From assembly GCA_947446155.1 (NCBI GenBank), contig CANFFZ010000005.1, forward strand, positions 1 through 37,120: a stretch of 37,120 nucleotides of DNA, read 5' to 3'. Shown here in pieces: positions 24,797-33,621 of the stretch. The DNA is from Chloroflexota bacterium (GTDB lineage: Bacteria > Chloroflexota > Dehalococcoidia > UBA2979). Below the pieces are notes generated by a model. It did not search any database. It worked only from the letters and a program-made list of their open reading frames with translations, and was not told where the DNA came from. Positions within the stretch are counted from its first letter, which is position 1. Each line of letters opens with the position of its first letter. Position numbers and translations under genes: made by a program.

Positions 24797-25648
24797 ATCC
24801 GGTACGGCACGGGACTTCCACTGAGCGGTGGGGCGTACGACCCCGTGATGCTGCGTGACTTCGCCCAGGCCCTGGACGGCGCCGGGTTCGATGTCCTCAC
24901 GTCCGGCGGCCACCTGCTCAGCGCGGAGCCGGGACGGTTCCCAGCCAACCCGACGCCGACGTACTCCGGTTCGTTCTACGAGCCATTCGTCGTCTACACC
25001 TACCTCGCAGCCGTGACGACGCGGCTGCGCTTCCGCCCCAGCATCCTCATCCTCCCGCTCTTCCCGACGGCGGTCGTCGCGAAGCAGGCGGCGGCGCTCG
25101 CGCTGCTCAGCGGCGGGCGCTTTGAACTCGGCACCGGCATCTCCTGGAACACGGTCGAGTACACCGCGCTGAACGCGGACTTCCACACGCGCGGCCGGCG
25201 CTTCGACGAGCAGATCGAAGTGCTCCGCCTGCTCTGGACCGGCCAGCCCGTCACCTTCGAAGGGCGCTGGCACCACTTCGATGCGATCGGCCTCGGCATC
25301 ACGCCGCCCCACATCCCGATCTGGATTGGGGCGGGCCCGGACGAACGCCAATTGCGCCGCATCGCACGCGTCGCCGACGGCTGGCTCCCCATGGGCGACC
25401 CGAGCCCGGTGATCCCCCGCCTGCACGAGTTGCTGCGCGAAGCCGGTCGCGACCCCGCGACCTTCGGCCTGACCGGCCGCGTAACGCTATCCGGCGAAGG
25501 GGCGACGACGTGGGTGGAGCAGGCGCGCCGGCTGGCCGCGATCGGCGTCACCGAGATCACGCTCGGCGCACCGCCAGCACTCGATCGCGCCGCCAGCCTC
25601 GCTCAGCTGATTGAGGGCAGGCGCGTGCTCGGAGAAGCACTCGGTTAA
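24797..25648 (+). CDS. LLM-class (luciferase-like) F420-dependent oxidoreductase, apparently starting at ATC
   Basis: About 283 residues of the TIGR03619-type luciferase-like family, usually F420- or FMN-dependent. The TIM-barrel strands are visible: RYGTGLPLSGG, LRFRPSILILPL, FELGTGISWNTVEY, RRFDEQIEVLRLLWTG, ITPPHIPIWIGAG and RRIARVADGWLP. The family's N-terminus is M-R-Y-G-x-G-L-P, but here that Met position is ATC (24797-24799), six bases after GACAGGGG. No ATG, GTG or TTG lies suitably upstream in frame; the next start (GTG/ATG at 24845-24850) would delete the first barrel strand. Possibly a real ATC start, a mutated ATG or a consensus error. It converges on the chelatase gene with four bases between the stops. 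Confidence 0.83.
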   Translation: MRYGTGLPLSGGAYDPVMLRDFAQALDGAGFDVLTSGGHLLSAEPGRFPANPTPTYSGSFYEPFVVYTYLAAVTTRLRFRPSILILPLFPTAVVAKQAAALALLSGGRFELGTGISWNTVEYTALNADFHTRGRRFDEQIEVLRLLWTGQPVTFEGRWHHFDAIGLGITPPHIPIWIGAGPDERQLRRIARVADGWLPMGDPSPVIPRLHELLREAGRDPATFGLTGRVTLSGEGATTWVEQARRLAAIGVTEITLGAPPALDRAASLAQLIEGRRVLGEALG

Positions 25649-25652
25649 CCGC

Positions 25653-27638
25653 TTACGAGGCGATATGCCTGCGCACCGACCCCTCAAGGGTTTCGACAGC
25701 GAGCGTGTCGAGGTGCGTGAGGTCGCCATCGAGCGCGCTCGCCAGCACGGTGTTGAACCCCGTCCGGATACGGCCTGCCTCAGTATCCACCACGAGCGTC
25801 CGAGCACCCACGGCGCGGAGCCGTGACGCAGCGTCAAGGGCCTCGGCGCGTGGGTCACCACCGCCGACCGCAACGTTCGGACGGCCGTCGGAGACGAGGA
25901 CCAGCGACAGTGCCCCACCCGGCCGCGACGCGTGCTCCCGCGCAAACACCTCGTGCGCGAGGCGCAGCGCGGCTGTCAGGGGGGTGCGGCCGCCCGTCGG
26001 TAGATCGCGGAGGCGGCGCGCAGCCTGCTCCACGCTACTGGTGGGCGGCAGCACAAGGCTCGCGCTGGCGCCTCGGAACGTGATGAGCCCGACGCGGTCG
26101 CGCTGCTGGTAAGCGTCGAGCAGCAACGAGAGCGCCACGCCCTTCACGGCGCGCATCCGCTCGTGGGCGCCCATCGATCCGCTCGCGTCCACCACGAACA
26201 GCGCGAGGCTCCCCGCGCGCATCTCGCGCACCCGCTCCACGAGGTCGACCGGCCGCACGATCACCGCCGGCTCGTCGGCACCCGTCCGCCGCGCCCGCTG
26301 GTGCGGCGCTGCCGCCCGCAACGTTGCTGCCAGCGCGATCCGCCCGAGGCCCCTCGGTGGCGTCGAGGGCTGCGCCGTCCCAGCGGGGCGTCCCTGACTG
26401 GCCGTGCCGGGATCGATCGTCGCACGGCGGCCCGGTGTCGTAGCGCGGGCGCGAGGCGCGAAGGGAATGGGTGCCGAGTGGGCAGGCGGGGCGGCCTCGC
26501 TTGGGGGTAGCGGCGGTGACTCCGGCGTATCGCCCTCGGATCCGTCGTCCCCGCCATCGAGGTCACGCGGTCCATCGGAGGGGTCGTTGGGCCGTGTGCC
26601 ATCCTCCGACGGTTCGAGAGGGGCGAGGTCGTCGAGGATTTCGGGAAGCCGTCCACCGTCAGGATCGTCGAACGGCTGCCGACGCTGACGATGCGGCAAC
26701 GCAAGTTCTGCCGCGCGGCGGACGTCTTCGGTCGAAACGGTGTCGCGCCCTTCGTACGCCGCAAGCGCCGTCGCAGCGCGGTGCATGGCGATGTCGGCGC
26801 GGACGCCCTCAACACCAGCGGCGTGGCAGATGCGCGCGATCAGGTCGAGGGTGGCGTCGCCGAGGCGCACATCCGGCAATCGCTCGCGGGCGGCAGCAAT
26901 GCGCGCGCGCTCTGCTTGCTCCGACTCCGACCATTGCGCGACGAACGCCTGCGGATCCCGCTCGAAGGCGATGCGACGACGCACCACCTCGACACGCTCG
27001 GCAGCGTCCGCGGGGCCCGTGACTTCGGCCGCGAGGGCGAACCGGTCGAGGAGTTGCGGGCGGAGATCGCCCTCTTCGGGGTTCATCGTGCCCGCAAGCA
27101 GGAAACGCGCGGGGTGGCTGACGGAGATCCCTTCGCGCTCCACGTAGTTGCGCCCCATAGCCGCGGCATCTAGCAGCATGTCCACGATGTGATCCGCGAG
27201 CAGGTTCACCTCGTCGACGTACAACACGCCTCGATTCGCGGCGGCCAGCAGCCCCGGCTCGAATACGCGCTCACCCTCGCGGATCGCACGTTCAAGGTGG
27301 ATCGATCCCGCTACCCGATCGTCCGTCGCCCCCACCGGCAACTCGACCAGCGGCGTCGCCCGACGCAGCACATCGAGGGCTTCCCCACGCGCGAGCCGTT
27401 CGGCGCATCCGTCGCACAGCGCGTCGCCTTTCGGGTCGCAGCGGTATGCGCAGTCGCTTGCCTCGATCTCGGGGAGCAGCGCCGCCAGCGCACGCACGGC
27501 CGTGGACTTCGCCGTCCCGCGCTCGCCTCGGATCAACACCCCGCCGAGGTCGGGCGCGACCGCGTTCAGGACGAGCGCGAGGCGCATGCGCTCCTGTCCC
27601 ACGATCGCGGTGAACGGGAAAACCGGCCGTACGCTCAT
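25653..27638 (-). CDS. Fused ChlI/ChlD-type AAA+ and VWA chelatase subunit (cobaltochelatase partner of CobN)
   Basis: A 661-residue protein joining the two small subunits of class I metal chelatases. The AAA+ module has Walker A GERGTAKST (38-46), Walker B LYVDEVNLL and the sensor TMNPEEGDLRPQLLDRF. A Pro/Asp/Glu-rich linker (about 335-430) leads to a von Willebrand A domain with the MIDAS motif DASGSMG starting at residue 484. Four cysteines (63, 67, 75, 78) form a possible metal site in the AAA+ module, also seen in relatives. The motor drives ATP-dependent Co insertion by CobN into the corrin ring. ATG 27638 overlaps the cobN stop by four bases, so translation is coupled. It is the last gene of the riboswitch-led operon. 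A magnesium-chelatase role is unlikely given the neighbours. Confidence 0.92.
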   Translation of the reverse strand: MSVRPVFPFTAIVGQERMRLALVLNAVAPDLGGVLIRGERGTAKSTAVRALAALLPEIEASDCAYRCDPKGDALCDGCAERLARGEALDVLRRATPLVELPVGATDDRVAGSIHLERAIREGERVFEPGLLAAANRGVLYVDEVNLLADHIVDMLLDAAAMGRNYVEREGISVSHPARFLLAGTMNPEEGDLRPQLLDRFALAAEVTGPADAAERVEVVRRRIAFERDPQAFVAQWSESEQAERARIAAARERLPDVRLGDATLDLIARICHAAGVEGVRADIAMHRAATALAAYEGRDTVSTEDVRRAAELALPHRQRRQPFDDPDGGRLPEILDDLAPLEPSEDGTRPNDPSDGPRDLDGGDDGSEGDTPESPPLPPSEAAPPAHSAPIPFAPRARATTPGRRATIDPGTASQGRPAGTAQPSTPPRGLGRIALAATLRAAAPHQRARRTGADEPAVIVRPVDLVERVREMRAGSLALFVVDASGSMGAHERMRAVKGVALSLLLDAYQQRDRVGLITFRGASASLVLPPTSSVEQAARRLRDLPTGGRTPLTAALRLAHEVFAREHASRPGGALSLVLVSDGRPNVAVGGGDPRAEALDAASRLRAVGARTLVVDTEAGRIRTGFNTVLASALDGDLTHLDTLAVETLEGSVRRHIAS

Positions 27639-30600
27639 GATGTTGCCTTCGGCAGCAGCGGTGCTTCCGCTCGCGCCTCGATGTCCGTCTCGGTGTCGAG
27701 GTAGAGGGCTTCGAGGGCACCCCGGAGGTCACCCGGCTCCGCCCAGAGCCCGCGGTCGGCCGCCTCGATCAGTCGCGACGCGATGTCCTTCAGCGCCCAC
27801 GGATTGCTACGACGGAAGAACTCTTGCATCGCGGGATCGAGGGCGTAGCGCTCCGCCACCTGCGCATACATCCAGTCGTCGACCACGCCCGCCGTGGCGT
27901 CATAGCCAAACAGGTAGTCCACCGTCGCCGCCAGTTCGAGCGCACCCTTGTAGCCGTGACGCTGGATCGACTCCAGCCATCGAGGGTTCACGACACGCGA
28001 GCGGAACACCCGATGCGATTCCTCCTGCAGGTCGCGCACCCTCGGGCGGCGCGGATCCTGGGAGTCGCCAAAGTAGCGCCTCGGCTGGCGACCCGTGAGC
28101 GAGCGGATAGTCGCGATCATGCCACCATGGAACTGGAAGTAGTCATCGGAGTCGTAGATGTCGTGCTCGCGGTTGTCCTGGTTCTTGACTGCGACCTCGA
28201 CACCCCTAAGCGCCTCGCGGAAGTCCTCGCGCGCGTCCACGCCATAGACCGCGCGGGTGTACGCATAGCCGCCCCAGTTGAGGTAGGTCTCCGCGACATC
28301 GGCGTCGCCACTCCACTGGCCATCGTCCATCAGCTGCAGGATGCCCGCGCCGTACGTCCCCGGCGGGCTCCCAAAGATCCGATACCCCGCGCGCGCCCAC
28401 GCCTCGCCCGCTTCGACTCCGCGAGACACGAGGGCATCCTGTTCCTGCATCCGCAGGTGACGGACAGGATTCTGCTCGGGCGGCTCATCGAGGGCCGAGA
28501 CCAGGTCAATGGCCTCGTCGATCATCGCGACGGCGTGCGGGAACGCATCGCGGAAGAAGCCGGAGATGCGACACACCACATCGACACGCGGACGGCCGAG
28601 TTCCGCAACCGGGATCACATCGATCCCCAACACTCGACGGCTCTCCGGCTGCCACCGCGGCCGCACTCCGAGGAGCGCGAGCACCTGCGCGATGTCGTCA
28701 CCCGAGGTGCGCATGGCGCTGGTGCCCCAGATCGAGATGCCGATGCGCTGCGGTGTGCGGCCCTCGTCGCGCTGGTGCCGTTCGACGACACCGTCCGCGA
28801 GTTGCTGCCCCACGAGCCATGCCGTCGGGCTCGGCAGCGAGCGCGGGTCGACCGTGTAGAAGTTCCGCCCCGTCGGCAGCACGTGCGCCATCCCACGCGT
28901 CGGCGCACCGCTTGGCCCCGGCGGCACGTACCGCCCGTCGAGCGCGTCGATGATGTGTGTCAGTTCCTCGGGTGTCCGCCGCAGCGCTGGCACCAGCCGA
29001 CCGCACGCATACGTCAATGCCTCGCGTACGCCGTCGCGGTCTTCGACGGCGTCGAGGTGTCGCGCCAGCGCGCCCTCGATCGCACCAACGGCGAAAGCAT
29101 CCGCTTCCAGCATCGTCAGCAGCGCATGCGCGAGCGCGTCCACCGCCTCGATGGTGTCGGCGGCAGCGACGAGCGATCTACCCGCCCCTGCTACGAGGGC
29201 ATCCGGCGCAGCGAACGACGCGCCGGGCGCCTCGGAGAGCGCGCGAAGGTCGAGGCCAAACGCAGCGGCGACGGCCTCACGCAGGCTGGGAACCTCGCCG
29301 TTCGGCAGACGGAGCAACAGCGCCAGCGTGTCGACGAGCGGGACACCCTCGGGTGCCTGGCCAAGGATGTGTAGCCCGTCGCGGATCGGTGCGCCGCTGA
29401 GTTCGTGCGTGTACGAGTGGATCGCCTCGACCAGATGGCGGAAGTCCGAGCCGGTCAGGTCGGACAGCGAGTACGGCACGCCGTCTTCGTGGGTCGTCGG
29501 GTCCCACTCGTGCGTATGGCTGGTGTCGGCGCGAAGCAGTGCGTCCAGTTCGCTGTCGAGGTTCGCCTCGCGGATCAGCGCCCAGATCTGCTGCTGTAAC
29601 AGCGGCAACTTCGCCGGGTCAGTGCGTTCGAGCAGGTAGTACTCGTCGACGAGGCGTGCCAACTGTTCGAGTTCACCGTAGGTGCCGGCCGTGGTCATCG
29701 GCGGCGGGAGATGGTCGACGATCGTCGCGTGTGTCCGGCGCTTCGCCGCTGCGCCCTCGCCAGGATCGTCCACGATGAACGGGTAGATCAGCGGAAGGTC
29801 ACCCAGAAACAGATCCGGGTAGCAGTCGGCGGCCACCCCAACGCCCTTGCCCGGCAGCCACTCGAGTGACCCGTGCTTCCCCATGTGTACGACGGCGTCC
29901 GTGCCGAACCCGCCGGAGGCCTGCGGCTCCGCAAGCCAGCGATAGAGCGCGTGGTACGGGTACGGCGGCGCGAGGTCTGGCCGGTGCATCGCGGCCGTCG
30001 CGTCCATCCCGTACCCCCGCGGCGGCTGCACGGCCACAAACACGTTCCCGAACCGCAACCCCGCGAGGGCCAACGAGCCGTCCTGCGCCACGTAGTAGCG
30101 CCCCGGCGCGGCGCCCCACTGCGCCTCCATCTCTTTTCGACGGCGTGCGGGCAGTTCTGCCTCCCACCCGCGGTAGGTCGCGGCCGGCACGCGCGCCGCA
30201 GGCGACGACAGTTGCGCCTCGGTCAGCACCTCACGGTCGTACGAGCCTCGGTCGATCAGTTCGAGCAGCAGCGCGTCGCCGTCGGCCGGAAGCGGGCCGA
30301 CCTCGTAGCCCGCATCGCGCATCGCTTCGAGTAGTCGCAGCAGCGAGGCGGGGGAGTCGAGACCGACCGCGTTCGCGATCCGCGATGCCTTCGCGTTGTG
30401 GTTTGTGAGTACGACCGCGATGCGCTTCTCTGCGTTCGGCACGTGTCGCAGCCGCGCGAACCGTGACGCGATCCCCACGATGCGCGCCACGCGGTCGGCG
30501 AGTGGCGCGCTCTGCACGACATCACCGAGGGCTACGCCCTCCTCCGACAGCGGCAGCGCCTCCTTGAACGACAGCGGCACCGTGATGATGCGCCCATCGA

Positions 30601-32026
30601 GTTCCGGAATCGCCACGTTCATCGCAACGTCGAGGGGGCTCAGGCCCGCCTCGGAGACCTCCCATCGCTCTACTGAGGTGCTGGCGTTCATCGCCTGCAG
30701 CTGCGGCACGTCCAGCATGCGCAGGAGATCGGAGGCCCACTCCTCCTCGGCACGCTCGTCTGGCGACGAACTGCCCATCGCGAAACTCGTCGTGTTCACC
30801 ACTACGTCGACGGTCGCTTGACCCTCGGCATCGGCGAAGTAGGCGACGGCTGGCGGGAACGTCTCACCCTCGGCCGCGGGCTCCTTCAGCGAATAGAGGT
30901 ACACCGCGAGCATGTTGAGGCCGGCCGCTTCACCTGCCTCGATCAGCGCGTCAATCGCCGAGGTGTTCCCGGTCAGCAGGAACGCGCGGTAGAACAGCAC
31001 CCCCACCGTCGGCTGCCCCGGCAATGCCCGCGCATGCCAGGCTTCGAGGGTCGTCGCGCCGAGCGCCGGGTGGTACACGCCATGCCTCGGCTGCTCCGCC
31101 GGCGGCTCGTATCCGAAGCCAGTCGTCAGCAGGTGGTCACTGAGGAACCTCAGCATCTGGCGGAAGTTCTCGAGGCCACCCAACTGCAAGTATGCCTTCG
31201 CCTCATGCGCGATCGGCACGCCGGCGTTGCTCACCGCGGTCAGGTCGGGATCGAGGTCGTCCGTGCCGGGCAGCGCTACGAGCCACCGCCCTTGTTGCTC
31301 CACGGTACGCACGAGGTAATCGAAACCCGGAAACGAAGCCTTCCCGCCGTGCAGCTTCAGCAGCACGACCTCGGCCTCGGGCACGACCGCGTCGATGAAC
31401 GCGGCCGCGTCCGCTTCCGATTGCAAGTGGCCGATGTTGTACGCGCGCACCGGCGGAAAGTCATCGCCGAGCGTGCTCGCGATGCGTGAGAGGGCGAGGA
31501 CGTCCGTGTCCGCGTGCGTGAGGATCACGAAGCCGCGCGGCTCGACCGCGACTGGCGTCAGTACCACCGCGGTGGCGTCCGGCGTGTGCGTCTCGCTGTC
31601 CCATCGGAACGCCGAGAATGCGAGCGGGGCCAGTTCCGGCGGCGGCGGCAGGTAGCGCTCAGCTACGACTTGGCGATCGATGTAGTCGTAGAGCGCGAGC
31701 ACCTCGCGCTCGGTGTTGATCGAGTGGAAGAACGTCGAGCGCCCCTCGAACAGCAGCATCACCACGTTCGCGAGGGGGCACGGTCCGAGGCAGCCGCCCA
31801 TGTTCAGATGGACGCGGTTGCGGAGTTTCCGGCGCTCCCATTCGTTGTGGAAGAGTTCGTCATGGCCCTCGGGGTGTCCGCCCTCGGGCTTCCCGCAGCA
31901 ACAACCGTACGCGCAGACGAACAGTTGGCCCAGCTGCCGCCCGACGTTGACGAGTTTGCCGTCCGCGCGTGTGACCACGTTCCGCGCGCGCGGCGTCCGA
32001 CCGCCCACCCACTCGACATCAGCCAC
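27635..32026 (-). CDS. cobN: CobN-type cobaltochelatase large subunit with N-terminal [2Fe-2S] ferredoxin domain
   Basis: A 1463-residue protein. Residues 150-1450 match CobN, which binds hydrogenobyrinate a,c-diamide and inserts cobalt with ATP hydrolysis by the ChlI/ChlD-type partners. The typical block VHMGKHGSLEWLPGKGVG lies mid-protein, with DDYFQFHGGMIATIR and the closing NPWALKDIASRLIEAADRGLW near the end. Residues 1-110 form a separate domain with Cys38, 42, 43, 44, 79 and 83 (VCAYGCCCGKP and GGCLGPCPLANVV), the pattern of thioredoxin-like [2Fe-2S] ferredoxins. The start is GTG 32026, 10 bases after the cbtA stop. The extra domain may sense redox state or support cobalt reduction or delivery; that is inference. 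Length is slightly above normal because of this fusion. Confidence 0.94.
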   Translation of the reverse strand: MADVEWVGGRTPRARNVVTRADGKLVNVGRQLGQLFVCAYGCCCGKPEGGHPEGHDELFHNEWERRKLRNRVHLNMGGCLGPCPLANVVMLLFEGRSTFFHSINTEREVLALYDYIDRQVVAERYLPPPPELAPLAFSAFRWDSETHTPDATAVVLTPVAVEPRGFVILTHADTDVLALSRIASTLGDDFPPVRAYNIGHLQSEADAAAFIDAVVPEAEVVLLKLHGGKASFPGFDYLVRTVEQQGRWLVALPGTDDLDPDLTAVSNAGVPIAHEAKAYLQLGGLENFRQMLRFLSDHLLTTGFGYEPPAEQPRHGVYHPALGATTLEAWHARALPGQPTVGVLFYRAFLLTGNTSAIDALIEAGEAAGLNMLAVYLYSLKEPAAEGETFPPAVAYFADAEGQATVDVVVNTTSFAMGSSSPDERAEEEWASDLLRMLDVPQLQAMNASTSVERWEVSEAGLSPLDVAMNVAIPELDGRIITVPLSFKEALPLSEEGVALGDVVQSAPLADRVARIVGIASRFARLRHVPNAEKRIAVVLTNHNAKASRIANAVGLDSPASLLRLLEAMRDAGYEVGPLPADGDALLLELIDRGSYDREVLTEAQLSSPAARVPAATYRGWEAELPARRRKEMEAQWGAAPGRYYVAQDGSLALAGLRFGNVFVAVQPPRGYGMDATAAMHRPDLAPPYPYHALYRWLAEPQASGGFGTDAVVHMGKHGSLEWLPGKGVGVAADCYPDLFLGDLPLIYPFIVDDPGEGAAAKRRTHATIVDHLPPPMTTAGTYGELEQLARLVDEYYLLERTDPAKLPLLQQQIWALIREANLDSELDALLRADTSHTHEWDPTTHEDGVPYSLSDLTGSDFRHLVEAIHSYTHELSGAPIRDGLHILGQAPEGVPLVDTLALLLRLPNGEVPSLREAVAAAFGLDLRALSEAPGASFAAPDALVAGAGRSLVAAADTIEAVDALAHALLTMLEADAFAVGAIEGALARHLDAVEDRDGVREALTYACGRLVPALRRTPEELTHIIDALDGRYVPPGPSGAPTRGMAHVLPTGRNFYTVDPRSLPSPTAWLVGQQLADGVVERHQRDEGRTPQRIGISIWGTSAMRTSGDDIAQVLALLGVRPRWQPESRRVLGIDVIPVAELGRPRVDVVCRISGFFRDAFPHAVAMIDEAIDLVSALDEPPEQNPVRHLRMQEQDALVSRGVEAGEAWARAGYRIFGSPPGTYGAGILQLMDDGQWSGDADVAETYLNWGGYAYTRAVYGVDAREDFREALRGVEVAVKNQDNREHDIYDSDDYFQFHGGMIATIRSLTGRQPRRYFGDSQDPRRPRVRDLQEESHRVFRSRVVNPRWLESIQRHGYKGALELAATVDYLFGYDATAGVVDDWMYAQVAERYALDPAMQEFFRRSNPWALKDIASRLIEAADRGLWAEPGDLRGALEALYLDTETDIEARAEAPLLPKATS

Positions 32027-32035
32027 GAGAGAGGC

Positions 32036-32833
32036 CTACCGCGCTTCGGCGGCGTTGAGGTGAGCCTTCGCACCCCTGCCAGCGAGGCGCTCGCGCAGCC
32101 GAGGCCACGCGGTGAAGATCGCCGCGAATGCCACCCAGAAGACCAACGCCCCAGCAGTTGAGGTGCGTTGGAACTCAGCGACCAGGTTCGCAGGCACCAC
32201 GCTTTCTTCGACCACATCGGGGAGTAGGAATACCGAGCCCAGTGCGACCGCCGCCACGATCGCGAGGCCCGCCGCCGCACCCATCCAAGCGGGACGCCCT
32301 CGACGGGCGAGCAGCACGACGACCAGTGTCGCCACCAGGACCGCAATCAGAGTCACGCCAGCGAGGCCGAAGAACAGACGCGTACGTTCGTTGATGGTGT
32401 TAGGATTGCCGACGCCCGGTGGGTTCGCCGGGTATTTCAGCGCCGGTACGCCTGCGAACACCCAGAACCCTGCGGCGCCCGCCAGCAGCCGAGCGCGAGT
32501 GGTGATGTCGAACTCCAGCAGACGCGCCGTCAGCAGCAGCGCCGCCGCTGTCATCACTCCCCAGGTTAGCCCGAGGCTGCCCCAGCCAAACCAGAGCCCG
32601 ATCTCCTGCGTGGACCGGCTCACGACCTCTTCGGCGTGGCCAGCGTCCTCCTGATGATCCGCGTGCGAGGCTTCCTCGATGGCGACTGCGCGATCGATAA
32701 TCGGCTCGGTGGCCACCGCATGAAACCCTGCGGTGACCAGGCCCGCCAGCAACCCAGCGATCGCCGCCGCAGAGAGCAGCGAGGCACGCAGCGGTTTGCG
32801 AGGCGCTGCAGGTGAGGTGTTACTGGCCGTCAT
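32036..32833 (-). CDS. cbtA: CbtA family cobalt transporter subunit
   Basis: A 265-residue membrane protein of the CbtA family, predicted from B12-riboswitch genomics to take up cobalt together with CbtB. It has about six helices, with the hallmark LKYPANPPGVG and NERTRLFFGLAG after helix three. A His/Glu/Asp-rich external loop (HADHQEDAGHAEE, about residues 58-70) could gather metal. Its start at 32833 overlaps the VOC gene by 14 bases, so translation is coupled to that gene. It precedes cobN by 9 bases. Confidence 0.9.
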   Translation of the reverse strand: MTASNTSPAAPRKPLRASLLSAAAIAGLLAGLVTAGFHAVATEPIIDRAVAIEEASHADHQEDAGHAEEVVSRSTQEIGLWFGWGSLGLTWGVMTAAALLLTARLLEFDITTRARLLAGAAGFWVFAGVPALKYPANPPGVGNPNTINERTRLFFGLAGVTLIAVLVATLVVVLLARRGRPAWMGAAAGLAIVAAVALGSVFLLPDVVEESVVPANLVAEFQRTSTAGALVFWVAFAAIFTAWPRLRERLAGRGAKAHLNAAEAR

Positions 32834-33269
32834 ACGCCTTCTGCAACCCCGCGATCTCGATCTTCTTCATGCCGAGCATCGCCTGGACCACGCGGCCCGC
32901 CTTCTCCTGATCCGGATCGCCCATCAACCGACCGAGGGCTTCGGGGATCACCTGCCATGAAAGGCCGAACCGGTCCTTCACCCATCCGCACTGCTCCTCA
33001 CCACCGCCGGCAGAGAGGCGCGTCCAGTAGTAGTCGACCTCATCCTGCGTTTCGACGGAGATAGCGGGGGTGAACGAGAACTGCGGCCCCGCGTTCAACG
33101 CGTGGAACCGCTGCCCGAGCAGTTCAAATGTCGCTGACATCACCGGCGCGTCCGGCCCACCCATGCGACTGACGTTCTCCACCTTCGAGTCCTTGAAGAT
33201 CGAGGTGTAGAAGGTCATCGCCTCCTCGACCTTGCCGTCGAACCAGAGGAACGGAGTAATCGTCTGCAT
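32820..33269 (-). CDS. VOC (PhnB/glyoxalase-fold) family protein within the cobalt operon
   Basis: A 149-residue vicinal-oxygen-chelate protein of the PhnB-like group (3-demethylubiquinone methyltransferase-fold annotation), with MQTITPFLWFDGKVEEAMTFY, FHALNAGPQFSFTPAIS, and KDRFGLSWQVIP. These proteins are usually dimers; a metal site is variable and many members have no known reaction. AAGGAC before ATG 33269 is a fair ribosome binding site. The gene lies between cbtB (52-base gap) and cbtA (14-base overlap), so it is under the same B12 control. Such proteins often occur alone, so this placement may reflect a role in cobalt or cobalamin metabolism, or merely insertion. Confidence 0.88.
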   Translation of the reverse strand: MQTITPFLWFDGKVEEAMTFYTSIFKDSKVENVSRMGGPDAPVMSATFELLGQRFHALNAGPQFSFTPAISVETQDEVDYYWTRLSAGGGEEQCGWVKDRFGLSWQVIPEALGRLMGDPDQEKAGRVVQAMLGMKKIEIAGLQKAYDGQ

Positions 33270-33321
33270 GTCGGTCCTTCAAAGCGGAGCGCCTCAACCA
33301 TCGAGGACCACCATGGGCTGG

Positions 33322-33528
33322 CTAGTGGCAGGGGAATCCGGCGGCGTGGCGCGCGTCGTGGACGAACTCATGGATGAAGTTCGTGTCGAACGCCGCCTGA
33401 CCCTGGACGAGACTGAACAACTGCCCCTGGTCAACGGAGAGCACGAGGTACGCGACGAACGCGGCGACGAACGCGGCGACAAGCGCAGCGATCACCCCGA
33501 GGTCTGAACGGTCGAGCGAGCGGATCAT
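33322..33528 (-). CDS. cbtB: CbtB cobalt transporter accessory subunit
   Basis: A 68-residue protein: one membrane helix (about residues 10-31, VIAALVAAFVAAFVAYLVL) and a His-rich C-terminus, HEFVHDARHAAGFPCH, that is the CbtB signature and the likely metal-binding site. GAGGAGG eight bases before ATG 33528 is an excellent ribosome binding site and is the element that appears to be controlled by the riboswitch. First gene of the cobalt uptake/insertion operon. Confidence 0.93.
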   Translation of the reverse strand: MIRSLDRSDLGVIAALVAAFVAAFVAYLVLSVDQGQLFSLVQGQAAFDTNFIHEFVHDARHAAGFPCH

Positions 33529-33535
33529 GACAGCC

Positions 33536-33565
33536 TCCTCAGTGGCTCACCGTTGAGTTCGAGGA
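33536..33565 (-). promoter_or_regulatory. Shine-Dalgarno-sequestering hairpin of the cbtB leader
   Basis: On the minus strand TCCTC (33561-33565) can pair with GAGGA of the ribosome binding site (33536-33540). The intervening CTCA-ACGG-TGAG forms a second short stem. No run of T follows any hairpin in the leader, so control is more likely at translation initiation than at termination. A separate CACCCG/CGGGTG stem (33598-33617) lies between this hairpin and the aptamer. Confidence 0.45.
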
Positions 33566-33621
33566 TGGGCCCGCATCAGGGAATCCTGACGGCGCACCAC
33601 CCGTTTCCTCGCGGGTGAGAA

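Noticed and set aside
33232..33507. A 91-codon plus-strand open frame opposite cbtB
   Set aside because: The minus strand encodes CbtB with its complete His-rich signature behind a riboswitch and an excellent ribosome binding site.
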